A stretch of DNA of 64,000 nt from Varroa destructor (taxonomy: Eukaryota; Arthropoda; Arachnida; Mesostigmata; Varroidae): assembly GCF_002443255.2 (NCBI RefSeq), contig NW_019211459.1:1616838-1680837 (forward strand). Direction: 5' to 3'. Within the stretch, counting starts at the first letter, position 1. Each line of letters begins with the position of its first letter. This document shows positions 53,759 through 63,925 of this stretch, piece after piece. A program made the position numbers and the translations under genes. The notes below the pieces were generated by a model that was not told the origin of the DNA, searched no databases, and saw only the letters and a list, made by a program, of their open reading frames with translations.

Positions 53759-53956
53759 AAAAGGCCATTTTTGAAACCTCACACCCGTTGCGTAGGCAAG
53801 TTTAACACTATACGTCCGATGAAGCATGGCTCTAGACGCCCGACTCCCAGTGTATCTGCGCCCGGTCTGAAACCGAAGACGACTTCGTTTGTCCCCAACC
53901 TTCGTAGGAAGACAGACTATGACCGTATCATCTTGAAAACGCATAATTTTTCTTAA
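53759..53956 (+). CDS. Candidate plus-strand exon, basic/proline-rich, unknown
   Basis: After an acceptor-like aaaagcttag, a frame open for 65 codons reads RPFLKPHTRCVGKFNTIRPM, SRRPTPSVSAPGLKPKTTSF and VPNLRRKTDYDRIILKT to TAA (53954-53956). The minus strand is also open here for 110 codons, so either or neither may be real. Basic and Pro-rich composition would suit an RNA-binding protein tail. Not recognised. Confidence 0.25.
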   Translation, partial: KRPFLKPHTRCVGKFNTIRPMKHGSRRPTPSVSAPGLKPKTTSFVPNLRRKTDYDRIILKTHNFS

Positions 53957-54435
53957 CCGTTTAGTATCGTATAGCATTTTTTTGGGCTTCGTTGTTCGGC
54001 AGGGACAAAGATCGACAACTGCTGTTTCTGACATTCTAGATATCCCGCCGCCATCGCGCGTCAGCCCACCAGCTATCACAAGTAAACTTTTGTGTCATTA
54101 ATGATTAGAGGACGACAAATCATATTTCGATGATGCGTTGAAAGCGAGAGATCTTGTGAATGGACGCAGTTTGAAACAGAATCCAAACGCGAATGTCAAA
54201 CAACGCGGTCGTTTCCGTAATGAAGTAACCTGATGCACGTTCGAACTACTTGCACATGGTGTTTGGATCGCCTCCTCAGTGTAATATTATTACTACGATA
54301 AGATCTTGATTGTATGCGCGTGACGATTTGTGTTGGCAAACAAACGCCAGTAGCAGCACTTGTAGTAGCAGTGGCTTCTTTTTTTCGTTATAGTAGCATT
54401 TTCTGTGTTGAGGAATCTTTGACTGACTAAGCTCC

Positions 54436-54976
54436 ATGCGTGAAGCGAGGTTAGGTCATACTACGCCATCGAGGGCGTTCAGCACGTCACCGCTTACCGG
54501 CGCTTTGAGCCGGTCAGGGAACTCAACCCTACCGAAGTTTTTACTGTGCGGCTGCGACCGCTGGCAACATCACGCGTACGAGACGTCAAACGATTGGGAA
54601 AGTGGTGACGTTGCACGTGGGCACACGATGATAGCGCCAGCTCGATCAGTCTGTGGGCGATCTCCGTGCGATGTCGGCGAAGAAATGCCGCAGGCGGCTG
54701 TACGACCTCGAAGGTATTCGTCGTTCCGCAATGCAGTGGCTGCAATCGAACCACCTTTTAATAGGCCTTTACAAACAGCGACAGGACAGGCGCATCGAAT
54801 TGAAGAACTTCTCCGACATCCAAATATCGAACTTAATGCTGCGGCTGCCATAAAGGATAGAACCTTTGAGAGGTTTTTGCAGAAGCATATCTCAGTCATT
54901 ACTTACCAGAATATCCGCTATGAGGGCAAGCTGTGGTCAATTGATACGGCAAAGGCAACAATTGAGCTGCAGAACG
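54436..54976 (+). CDS. tral: LSM14-like exon 1 (start uncertain; first half of LSm domain)
   Basis: The donor gtgagt at 54977 leaves phase 1. The frame is open from ATG 54436 (MREARLGHTTPSRAFSTS) to the LSm start KHISVITYQNIRYEGKLWSI. The 149 residues before it match nothing I know. An acceptor-like gaggtttttgcag ends at 54882, directly before the LSm sequence and in phase 0, so the true exon may start at 54883 with an upstream 5' exon. A second frame is also open at 54653-54853. Confidence 0.65.
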
Positions 54977-57613
54977 GTGAGTCACTTGAGTGGAGGGAGG
55001 GAGGGAGGGAGGGAATGATAAAATGGGTTTCTATGACACCAATGGCGTCTGGGCCAATCGTATAGAGAACGTATGGATTTAGATAGATTCGATGGGAAAA
55101 TTTCTCGAAGCCCGAACTCGCGGAATTGAATGTGGTTTGTTGTTCATGTTGTATGTATTAGGAGACAATTCCATTGCGATGTCTAATGTTCGTATGACAG
55201 GGTAAACGCGGCAGAAATCTTGTCACTGAAACGCGATCGACAGACCGTCGGGGTGTGATTTTGTCATGATCAATGAGTACGGTAAATAGCAATGGGGAAA
55301 ACACACCGACACTATTTTTACTCGACTTATTCGTTCTCACAGTTCGAAACATGGGAACCGAACAGAGAGCGGCTTCAATAAAGGTGCAACCAGCCAACGA
55401 CTCTTATAGATTCATTGTGTTCAACGTCGATCTCATCAAAAGTTTCCAGCCCCTCACCCGTAAGTACAGCTGACTGGTCTAGAGTAAAATATGAGGCAAT
55501 AGGTATATCTCACTATCTAATGCAGATAGACCAATAAAATCACAAAACAAAAAAAAAAACAAGAACGTCGACGGAAGTTTTCAATTTAACACAATTGTGC
55601 CGACTTATTACGCCCTCCTATTTCGTCATTACGTACGTATCGGTAGATAGGAATATATTACGCATCACTGTCATAAAATAGGTTCGAAACAGACAAAGCG
55701 TGCTCTGTGCTTTTTTGCTTGTTTTTACCGTTAGTATCACGCCATTGGCCACGTTGCGTGGTGTTCAGAGATCTTTTTACCGTACGTATCTATCGTACAC
55801 GCTAGTTTACGTGCGATCACGTAGACTAGCGTGTGTTTGCCGTCAAATGATCAGCTTCAGCATTTTCTTATGCCAATTACATGGCACAAAATTACCTCTA
55901 CTTATTTTCAACTAATCTTCTATCTCGGTTTATTTTCATGTCTCTTTGCCATCGTAGGAGTTGATGGCGCTGCTGATCGCAATCACAATTTGTTATCTTC
56001 TACATCGACTCCCATCAAAGAAACTAGCAAGATGCTTGAGAGCAGATACCTGTCCAGTCCGAGTGGAAGAGCATACGCCTTGTCCAAGAGTGATGGCTCA
56101 CAGGGTTTATATGTTGCTACGCCAACTGCATTAGTTCAAAAATTCGCCGACCCTCCTCAAAGTGACGACTTTTGTACGCGCAGTGCCGATGTTAATCGCC
56201 CAGTGACAGACAATCGAGCCGTTTGCGGCAGGGTCGGACCTCAACAGCCTGTGCAACAACAGCAGCAGCAACCGCAGCCGCAGCAGCAAGAACAACAACA
56301 AGCTAACCCAAGAGTAATCGACAGTACAAGCAGATTTAATAAGAAGGCCCGTTTGAAAACCAAAAAATATAAGAGCATCGACGGTGATAGCGCAAGTCGA
56401 AGCAGCAATTGCAGCAGCCACGCCAGTACCAGCAACAACCGAACTAACATTTATGCCACCTGTCCGGACTATAAAGAACAATCTTCAAAGCCTAGTAACG
56501 ATAGTAGTGCTAGGCGAGGAGTAGTCGGGCAGAAAGCGGGCAAAAAAAAATTTATACCAATCAATAACGCCCAAAGGAATGAAAAGGTAACTATTAGATC
56601 GGCTGTACTGGCCGGCAAAAGAAGTCCATTTATTACTGGGAAGCATGCGTCAGTCAAGTGAGAACACTACTATGTATTGATATATGGCTAATTTGGATGT
56701 TCTCTGTGAATCGATGTCGAAGTATATCGCATTGCTGATATAGGTTTAATACCAGTGGCGACACAGCTTGAATTTGTTTGTTGGCTTTATTATTACTACA
56801 ATTCAAATCAAAAGCTTAACCAGATCATTCTCTAAGTAGATTTGTCGCGTTGTGCTCGTCACGCTTGCGCTTGAGACAGACAGATAGAGCGATGATGCTT
56901 GATTTTAACTAAATACCTTACCGTAATTATTATGTTTTGTGCAGGGCGCGCGTCACGTAAGCTTCGTGAGTTCAGATCCCATAAATGAAAACCGTCATCA
57001 GAATCGTCGATTCACTCACATTCCGCAGGTCCCACGCTGTTTCATGGGTGGCCATGGCGGACGTGGTAATCCTTACGTGGGTCGCCATAGCAACCGTTCG
57101 AGACAGAAAAACGGATCGAGTTCCCATACGAAAGTATTTACACCTCTACGTCGTCGGCGTGTGGGGCTCCGTTTCAAGCCTGGAGAATTTGCCAGGCCAA
57201 AGACTACTGTGAAGTTCTACGAGGAATTCGATTTTGACAAAGCACTTGAAGAGTTTAGGGAATTGAGCTTGAATGAGTCCAAAAGTTTGCCAACACAAGA
57301 CTCGACAGAAGCGAGCCAGGAGGCGACCAAGCATGACAGCGAACCCAGCTGTAGCGAAGGCGATCTACCTATAGAATGCTATAATAGGGAGAAATGTTTT
57401 TATGACAATCTCTCGAGAACGAGCGTCTTAGAGGGCCATCTCCGCCGCTCTCGGAAGGAGGAAATCATGATCAACAAGGAAACATTTGGTGTGTCCTGGG
57501 TACCGTCCCGCAGGCAGTATTTCAGTGTTCATTCAGCCTTTCTTGGGAACTTCAGCGGCAGACGATTTTACGGTGAGCGCCAGTTTGGTCGTAGGTCGAG
57601 CGCCAATCATTAA
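54436..57613 (+). CDS. tral: LSM14 / Trailer-hitch-like RNP protein, whole gene
   Basis: LSM14/Trailer hitch/CAR-1 proteins bind RNA and P-body factors (DDX6/Me31B, eIF4E-binding partners) to repress and store mRNA. Exons 54436-54976, 55343-55459, 55958-56586 and 56945-57613 join in frame (about 651 codons from the first ATG). Domain order is that of the family. The LSm domain holds VITYQNIRYEG, WSIDTAKATIELQ, VRNMGTEQR and YRFIVFNVDLIKS. A disordered Q-rich linker is followed by an FDF box (FYEEFDFDKALEEFRELS), an FFD-like box (CFYDNLS) and a TFG box (EEIMINKETFGV). Oddities: the LSm domain is preceded by up to 149 residues instead of standing at the N-terminus, the sequence is divergent, and the tail has few RGG repeats. 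Confidence 0.85.
54992..55014 (+). promoter_or_regulatory. Intronic G-quadruplex motif next to 5' splice site
   Basis: Five GGG runs separated by single A residues (GGA then five GGGA units) begin 15 nt inside intron 1 of the LSM14-like gene, on the transcribed sense strand. This matches the G3N1-7 quadruplex rule with the shortest loops. Confidence 0.75.
55343..55459 (+). CDS. tral: LSM14-like exon 2 (second half of LSm domain)
   Basis: Acceptor tcgttctcacag and donor gtaagt; entry phase 1, exit phase 1. The junction codon makes Val, giving VRNMGTEQRAASIKVQPAND then SYRFIVFNVDLIKSFQPLT. Position and motifs match VRSFGTEDR and the YDYIxFRGSDIKD block of canonical LSM14, with clear divergence. 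Confidence 0.88.
55958..56586 (+). CDS. tral: LSM14-like exon 3 (Q-rich disordered linker)
   Basis: Acceptor tttgccatcgtag and donor gtaact (56587); entry phase 1, exit phase 0. It encodes VDGAADRNHNLLSSTSTP, a Q/P tract (QQPVQQQQQQPQPQQQEQ near 56242-56300), a basic KKARLKTKKYK patch, Ser/Asn-rich sequence and GKKKFIPINNAQRNEK. The frame stays open past the donor to TGA at 56659-56661, so intron retention would add about 24 residues and truncate the FDF/TFG part. Confidence 0.8.
56945..57613 (+). CDS. tral: LSM14-like exon 4 (FDF, FFD and TFG boxes)
   Basis: Acceptor tgttttgtgcag, entry phase 0. After GARHVSFVSSDP and a basic stretch it encodes TVKFYEEFDFDKALEEFREL (FDF box), acidic spacer, CYNREKCFYDNLSRTSV (FFD-like), RRSRKEEIMINKETFGVSWV (TFG box) and SGRRFYGERQFGRRSSANH to TAA. 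A gtgagc inside the end (after 57571) could splice to a further exon; the tail is short for the family. Confidence 0.88.
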   Translation, partial: GARHVSFVSSDPINENRHQNRRFTHIPQVPRCFMGGHGGRGNPYVGRHSNRSRQKNGSSSHTKVFTPLRRRRVGLRFKPGEFARPKTTVKFYEEFDFDKALEEFRELSLNESKSLPTQDSTEASQEATKHDSEPSCSEGDLPIECYNREKCFYDNLSRTSVLEGHLRRSRKEEIMINKETFGVSWVPSRRQYFSVHSAFLGNFSGRRFYGERQFGRRSSANH

Positions 57614-59691
57614 ACATTATACATCATTATTTTTGCCCGTGCAAGCAGCATCGCACAGGATGGCCTGGCGAAATGACATGGCCAGATTTCAGATTTCAAC
57701 TAGATTTTTCAAGTAGAACAGGCGATGGTGTTGGACTGATTGCCACTTCTCGCCAGTTTCGCTCCTAGACGGCAATCGGAAGATGAATCCCCAAGTTTTC
57801 ATTGGAACGAGGATGTTATAACGACGGCTCTGCATCTACAGCACCCTTACTTAAGGGCGACCACGTTTGTCAGTAGTTTCTAGGCCCTATGGATATCGCT
57901 CGAACGACCATAACAGCCTTGGGAAGTCTTTTTATTTTTTCCAGCTTTAAAGTTCTCAATCATTCCATATCCGATTCTGCTATAAATCCAGGTAACTAGA
58001 TTAATCGTGTAAGACTGCAGAAACGGATGTAAGCCACATTGAGGCCGACAGCTTGGCTAGTAAAAGGCAACAAAATAAAAAAAGTGAATGATGCTTTGGT
58101 ATCCGTGCTCTTCTTTTTCTATTCTAAATAGCTCTTAAATATTCAAATCGTCTTCGAATCGTCGAATCGTGCACAGTGTGGCCTGAGCGGAGCGCATTTA
58201 CCTATGTAATACGTTACACTGAACGAAGCATACTCCTTGTTGTATGGGAACGCTACAGCCTTATCGGAGTTTTGTTTTTGCTTGCCGATTACTGCAATGA
58301 GTGAACATGAAGTACGTGATACTATGCAGAAAACAAGAGTGTCGTTCAAAGTGTAAAATTTCTGAAAGTACATATACTACTATATAAGTTTGTGTAATGA
58401 CACTTGGCGTTAATTTGTATAGTGATACTAATAGATACAACTAATAGAGACTACAATCATACTCCAGCTGTATAATGTAGACAATCTATTGGGAAATACA
58501 CGATATTTATTGCCTAGTACAATCGGCGAAACAAAATATACTGTTCTGATAGTACGACTCTGCTATGTTCGAGGCATTTAGCAGAGGACAATGTTTAAGC
58601 AATTTAAGAAAATGTTCGCCCAGTGGTTAGTATAGAAAGCCATTTTTTAAAAATTAAGCCGCTCCGTTGTCCGACAATCGAAAGTATATCAACCTACCTT
58701 TGACTTCAACGGCAAGTGATACACATCAATGCCGCAAAAGCTCCTCCTGAAGTTAAACCATTATGCATCAATAGTGGTAAGGATTTGATATACAGCTTAT
58801 CCCAAGTCACCGTAAAGCTTTTCCTCTAGAATTTCGAGCTTAGTGAATTAGAGCATTTCGATGTGCATATATTGAGTTATCTTACGTTCTGTCTGTTCCA
58901 TAACTCGCGAGTACACAGTTCTAGCGACTCTTTCCATGTGAATCATTATACGGGGCGCCGATAAAATAAGCGAACATTTAGCTACTGGCCAACAATTTCA
59001 ACCCAGAAAGGTCCTAGCCTAATACCGAATGGCGTACGGCAGCATGTAGATGTTAACGCTACATACTATGCGTGACCTTTAGCCAGGCTAGCCACGGTGT
59101 CTATCTTATGACATCGACTGGGGCTGCACCCGTTAGCCAGCGGTTGAAAATAGAAGACTGTAGAGCCCATCGAAATACTTTTCCCCGGTTAGGCGTTCTT
59201 CTCTCTGAGGTATTCAGCAAAGCGGCGCGAGGTGGCCTCCTCAAGCCGGCCTGTTGACTAACGCAAGCCCTCGCAAAGCCTGAGTCGATTTTCCACCCGG
59301 CAGAGAAGCCCATGGTGACTCGCGTTAGATGATCACCAGTATCTTTTTGATTCTCCCATGTTCCTGTGCTATACCAAATAGTATTAAACGTTGCTGCGAT
59401 AGAGTATTCATCTTCCGCTTAAAATTTACGGTGACGTTGTTTACTTCTAGTGCTATTTTTCATGTTTTATAGAAGTAGGAAGGTCGAAAACACCACGAAC
59501 GCGAGGAAATACTCGTCAAAGTGCTACACAGAGTACACGCCATGACGCTACCCTATCCGATATTACTATCCGTCGGACATTGTTCCTATTCAAATACAAG
59601 ATAAGGAGCCGAATTACTTCCTCCGTAGGAGTTAGATATCGGTAAAAGCAAGCACCTGAAGTGCTAGCTGATTAGTCAAGAAAAGATTAAC
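57614..59691. other. 3' UTR and intergenic stretch
   Basis: AATAAA at 58074-58079 lies 461 nt after the LSM14-like stop and is the likely polyadenylation signal. A GC-richer patch at about 59,070-59,320 has overlapping open frames on both strands but no recognised product. It could include the promoter of the methyltransferase gene. Confidence 0.4.
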
Positions 59692-59717
59692 ATGCAGCGG
59701 GATTTTTACCAAAGTGA
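59692..59717 (+). CDS. Methyltransferase candidate first exon (MQRDFYQS)
   Basis: ATG at 59692 opens MQRDFYQS plus two bases before gtaaag. The phase fits the exon at 60364 (junction codon Asp). A better-looking donor (gtgagt) 4 nt earlier would break the frame. Short N-termini with an aromatic residue are usual in the family, but the call is phase-based. Confidence 0.4.
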
Positions 59718-62700
59718 GTAAAGTTGGAACGCGGGTTCTGTGTCTGCAAAATCTCTGGTATTAAATTCGCAATTACTCTGGTAAGAAGTCACTAGGTTTT
59801 TTTCCACCTGTTTCAAAACCTCATGGTACCGAACATTGTATCTCAGATAAATCATCTAAGTGCACTAAAATGTTACACGATGTACTAAAGTATTTACATG
59901 CAACGTTTACTTAACTGACTTTAGTTGGTTAACCCTTACACCGCTCGAAAGATCGGTGAAAGCGATGATGACTATGATGCCGGTGAACCTGTCCTTACTT
60001 CCTGATGTGTATGCGAACTGATAAACCGGGAGCCGCATATTGCCCGGAAACACTTAACTATATGTAGGTGCTAAACGTATTTCATTTATGCATCGATATA
60101 CTTGATGTCCCCTTGGGAAAGCCTACATGCTTGCAAAGAAGAATTAAACATGACTAGCTCTGTATTTTATCCACTAAATAGTGATACTGGTAAGACGGTG
60201 CGGTCAATCTAATAGCCTTCTGAGCTACATATAGTTAACTGACCTTAATAATAATACTTTAAAATTCAATCTAGTTTAAAATTTTCGTTTTTTCAAACGC
60301 AAAATAGATTGAAGGATGCTTTTAAAAATATTAGCTCGTAAGTGTATTTGCTTTCTTTTTAAGTGGTCGACAGAAATCGTCATCACTATCTGACCTCCAA
60401 TTGGCAAAATTACTGGCGGTTTCAGATGCTCTGCAAGAGCGAATTCTCTGCGAGCTCAGTCAGTGGACATCGGAGTGGGACTGGAAAGGAGCAAAAGTTC
60501 TCGATGTTGGCTCACGGTAAGCCCCACTGCAACGAGCTACATACGCTAAATAAATACTAGTAAATGAATACTATGTTGAAAAACCGTGACCGAATAAGCA
60601 TGAGATTCTACGAAAAGTTCCTAGTGCAGACGATAACATTTTTTTGTTTTCAGACAAGCCTTTAGCGTTATGAACGCAGGACTTGGGCCCGTATTAATTT
60701 ATCAGATTTAAGAAATCGGATACAGAAGTGAGCGTAAAGCCACATTTTATATATATATTACTCTTTTGATTTGCCAATATTTATGAGCAAACATTACCAC
60801 GGAGCTGTAGAAACAATTTTCAACGGGTTTGGACATATAGATGTGTGATTCTATCGAATTTATGAAATTTCCCTATATCTTAATCTACTCATCAGCTGCT
60901 AATTGCATTTTTATTTTCTTTATCAGATATGGACACCGCAGCGAAGAGCTCGGCCGGCAGTTAGCGCCGTTGAAAATCGACGGAATACGCGGTACGGTTC
61001 AATCGAGCGACTGAATTAACCCAGCTTTTTACGTTAATTTTTGTTCTGAGGTCCCATATCATAGCATGATGAAAGTTCTCAGTATTAGAACGGCTAGATT
61101 CGTGTTTCTCACCGGTCGTAGTTTGAGCATCAATGAAGAGTCAGCACGGCAGCTGAGGACGTCCCAGAACATCTCAATTCCTTTCCGATTGCAACAATTT
61201 ATATCTAGTGCAATAATATCTGGCGTTTGCTGCGTAAACATCTTGGTGTTTGGTGCCATAAAATGCATTTAACCCAGAAGTTCTGGTTTACAGTCGTACG
61301 TTTGCCACATTAGCCAAAAGACAGCCTTAACGCCATGCTAATTTTGCATCGAAAGCAATACTTTGAGATGAGGCGTTTACCGACTGGGCAGACAGTCAAA
61401 CAAAGCGGTCCCGTACAGGTGTTGGAAAATCCTCGCTCTATTTACAAGCAACCACCGTATGAAGCTGCAGTAACAGTATGGTGCGCATTCTGGGCAAGAA
61501 ATATCATTGGACCGTTATCTTTTGGAATCAACTTTTAACAATGCTCGTTGCAGAGACGTGGTAAACTATTTCATGTGGCTGAAACTGGTTGAGTGAGACT
61601 TGGACTGCGTGACTCCAACAAGACAGCGCCGCCGGCCAGTGTACACTCGAAATGCCAGAGTTTTTGCAAAAGGAGTCTAGTGAGGGAACAGCTTCTCACG
61701 GAGCATCCGTTCATAGCCACTCCGTTCATGCAACAGCATCACTGAACCTTCTGTTGCAGACAACATATATGCAAAAAAAAAGTTATGAAGAGTTTTTTTC
61801 TTTTGTTTGTGTAGGGAAATCTTGAGGTCATCGTTTTAATAACATAGTATTTGCAAGCATTGCATTTGTAAAGTAGCCCTGATATTGTACATATCATTAT
61901 AGCACAGGTCGTGTGTCATCGTTCGAAATCGATGTATCAAAAATGAACGACGCTTTACAATATTACAGAATGGCAATATTGGTTGCTGCGTTTTGCACGA
62001 TCGAATGAAAACAATAAGAATTTAATCATTAAAAGATGTCGAGTAAATTAATGGTGGGACATATATATATATGTGCTGCAGAAAGTTCCATCACTAAGCT
62101 ATAAATTCTACTTGTGTTCATATGATTATTTCGTATGTACCCTATCGCGTTCCTTGATCGTTTTACTAAGATTAAGCCTTAAGTAGCTTCAATAGGTTAG
62201 ATCTTTTTAATGGACCTTAGTGGAATTTTTTAAAATTGCCGTTTCATGACCATTGGTACATGCGAGCTAAAGCTCAAGACATTGTGTGCTGCACACAAAT
62301 CGTTATAACGAACATGTATTACGTATATACAATGCGCCGGCGGCAAATTGGGGATAGGAAGCATTCAAAGAAAACTATCCAGTATATTTCGCGGTACCTA
62401 TATAAATTAAATGTTAGATTTTTCACCTTCAAATTTTAACTCTGTTACCGATCTTCTAAGGTTGCTTAGTTATAAAAAAAAGTGGACTTTCAGTGCTTAA
62501 ATACCTACCCCCCTGGCAAGGCTTTTTGTGGCAAGGGGTTTTAACCTTGTGCAAGGAAGTGCGGAAGAATAATTTACCTAACTGTATTATTTTATAAAGC
62601 TTTTTCTACGAATACTTTATGTAAAAGAGATTGTTTGTACTTAATATATCAACGACAGGCGTGGATACGGATATACACGGCATAGAGTTCGCTACGAAAC

Positions 62701-63771
62701 ACTTCGCCGACGAAAAGTTGGAATTTTCCTATATAGCTGACTTTGAAGATCGTCTCCCGTTGAAATATAGTCAAGCATTTGACTGGGTGCTACATATAAA
62801 CCCAACGTTGTTTCATCTAAACAATCAGGTAACTAAGTTTTATATGCATAAATCCTACTTGGGCAATAAACTTACGTCAATAATTTATTCAAGTGATGAA
62901 AAAGTGCTCACCAACAGAACGGCGCTTTTAAAGGTTAAAATGTCGCAACTATGAGGTATTTGTAACCACACACGTCTCGTTCATGTTTGGTAATGTTACT
63001 TAGTAATAAGGCGGGTTGATTCGAAATCCCAGAGCTGCAGTTATTTTGTCAAGAGGCTGTACAAATTAGGGGCAACTCTGCGGCACGTGTTCGGCATAAA
63101 TGGTTAGATAACACTATGTATCTATTTGTGCCGTAGAAAAGCCAGATATATTCAACCAGATAATCGAACAGCTACTAGCAACTTTGTTTCTGCTTAGTCA
63201 TTTGACATGTTTTTTGCCCTGTCCTGCTGTTTTTTTTATGACAGGAAGCGGCTCTTCGAAATCTTCTTTGGTGTCTCAAGCCGTCGACGGGACGATTGCT
63301 TTTGGCTATACCATGTCAGCTGCCAGCGGACATTGCTACGACCACGACCAAGGTACAAATAAAAGAATATAGAGTGAGACAGAAAATACCTATCAGGGAG
63401 TCAGGGTATTGACATAGTAATAAAGTAGCGTTTATCGTAACAAAAATGCAGCACACCTACACGGATCCGTGATTCTTTCTCCGACAACTAATGCTGTACA
63501 TCCATTTTAAATAATAACACTGATTTATTAGTTAGGCCGGGGAAAGACCGGACTCGCCTTACATAAATCTTCGAACTATGAGATTGGCGGTGTTGCTAGA
63601 TTTAGGATAGTTGCCAGGCTGAATATGCCTGTTTAATATTAAAATTTGGATTATAAGAAGGGTTTATGTGGCTAGTTAGGTTTGGCATTCGCTACGTTGG
63701 AGCATGTACGTCTCAAGTGATGAGTAGTACTGAGAAAATAAAAAGTAAAATGTTTGCCTATTTATTTCAAC

Positions 63772-63806
<35 letters not shown>

Positions 63807-63925
63807 ATAATCGTCTCTCGGAGTAGATCATACTGAAAAAGATGGGTAAACAGTTAAACCAATGGGCGACCGAGGCGTTGGATATCAACAAAAAGCCTTG
63901 GTATGGTCATCCTCGGGCCGACAGA
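59692..63925 (+). CDS. JHAMT-like SAM-dependent methyltransferase, 3'-incomplete
   Basis: A class I methyltransferase resembling arthropod juvenile hormone acid O-methyltransferase-like proteins, which transfer methyl from SAM to small carboxylic acids. Exons 59692-59717, 60364-60516, 60927-60991, 62659-62828, 63245-63352 and 63827-63925 join in frame (207 codons). They show motif I VLDVGSRYG, motif II with GVDTDIHGIEFATKHFADEK, F-S-Y-I-A-D-F-E-D, F-D-W-V-L-H-I-N and the post-motif helix NQEAALRNLLWCLKPSTG-RLLLAI. The family is about 270-290 residues, so roughly 70 residues lie past the window. Motif I lacks the middle Gly of G-x-G-x-G and has Ser-Arg instead of Cys-Gly. Substrate unknown. 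Confidence 0.85.
60364..60516 (+). CDS. Methyltransferase exon with motif I
   Basis: Acceptor tgctttctttttaag and donor gtaagc; entry phase 2, exit phase 2. It encodes GRQKSSSLSDLQLAKLLAVS, DALQERILCELSQWTSEWDW and KGAKVLDVGS. The KVLDVG start of the SAM-binding loop is clear. Confidence 0.85.
60927..60991 (+). CDS. Methyltransferase exon after motif I
   Basis: Acceptor ttctttatcag and donor gtacgg; entry phase 2, exit phase 1. It encodes RYGHRSEELGRQLAPLKIDG-IR, running from the end of motif I to the GVD of motif II. Confidence 0.8.
61370..61745 (+). mobile_element. Transposase relic in methyltransferase intron
   Basis: The frames read YEAAVTVWCAFWARNIIGPL then a degraded D-V-V-N-Y-F, a remnant of the DVWFQQDGATAHTA region, and E-H-P-F-I downstream. 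VTVWCA...IIGP is the signature of mariner-like elements with a DUF4817-type helix. Frameshifted; sits in the 60992-62658 intron. It is related in type to the minus-strand relic at 51650. Confidence 0.6.
62659..62828 (+). CDS. Methyltransferase exon (motif II, acidic loop, FDWV)
   Basis: Acceptor tatcaacgacag and donor gtaact; entry phase 1, exit phase 0. It encodes GVDTDIHGIEFATKHFADEK, LEFSYIADFEDRLPLKYSQA and FDWVLHINPTLFHLNNQ. The Asp of GVD (ribose hydroxyls) and the D-F-E-D loop (adenine pocket) are in expected places. Confidence 0.92.
63245..63352 (+). CDS. Methyltransferase exon (post-motif helix and strand)
   Basis: Acceptor tttttttatgacag and donor gtacaa, phases 0 and 0. It encodes EAALRNLLWCLKPSTGRLLL then AIPCQLPADIATTTTK, matching the x-x-L-K-P-G-G-x-x-L-L element of class I methyltransferases. 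Another frame is open here but lacks this match. Confidence 0.88.
63772..63801. repeat. (TTG)10 microsatellite
   Basis: Ten TTG units in an intron of the methyltransferase gene, 25 nt before the acceptor at 63826. Confidence 0.9.
63827..63925 (+). CDS. Methyltransferase exon (last in window)
   Basis: Acceptor tctctcggagtag and donor gtaagt, phases 0 and 0. It encodes IILKKMGKQLNQWATEALDI then NKKPWYGHPRADR, fitting the cap region of JHAMT-like enzymes. The window's last bases (tttttatttatagcag) look like the acceptor of the next exon. Confidence 0.7.

Noticed and set aside
55831..55957. Upstream extension of LSM14-like exon 3 with a hydrophobic, signal-like N-terminus
   Set aside because: It is intron sequence before the acceptor at 55957; phase agreement with exon 2 supports the splice instead.
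63676..63891. Minus-strand frame with a poly-Gln run
   Set aside because: It is the reverse reading of the intronic (TTG)n microsatellite.
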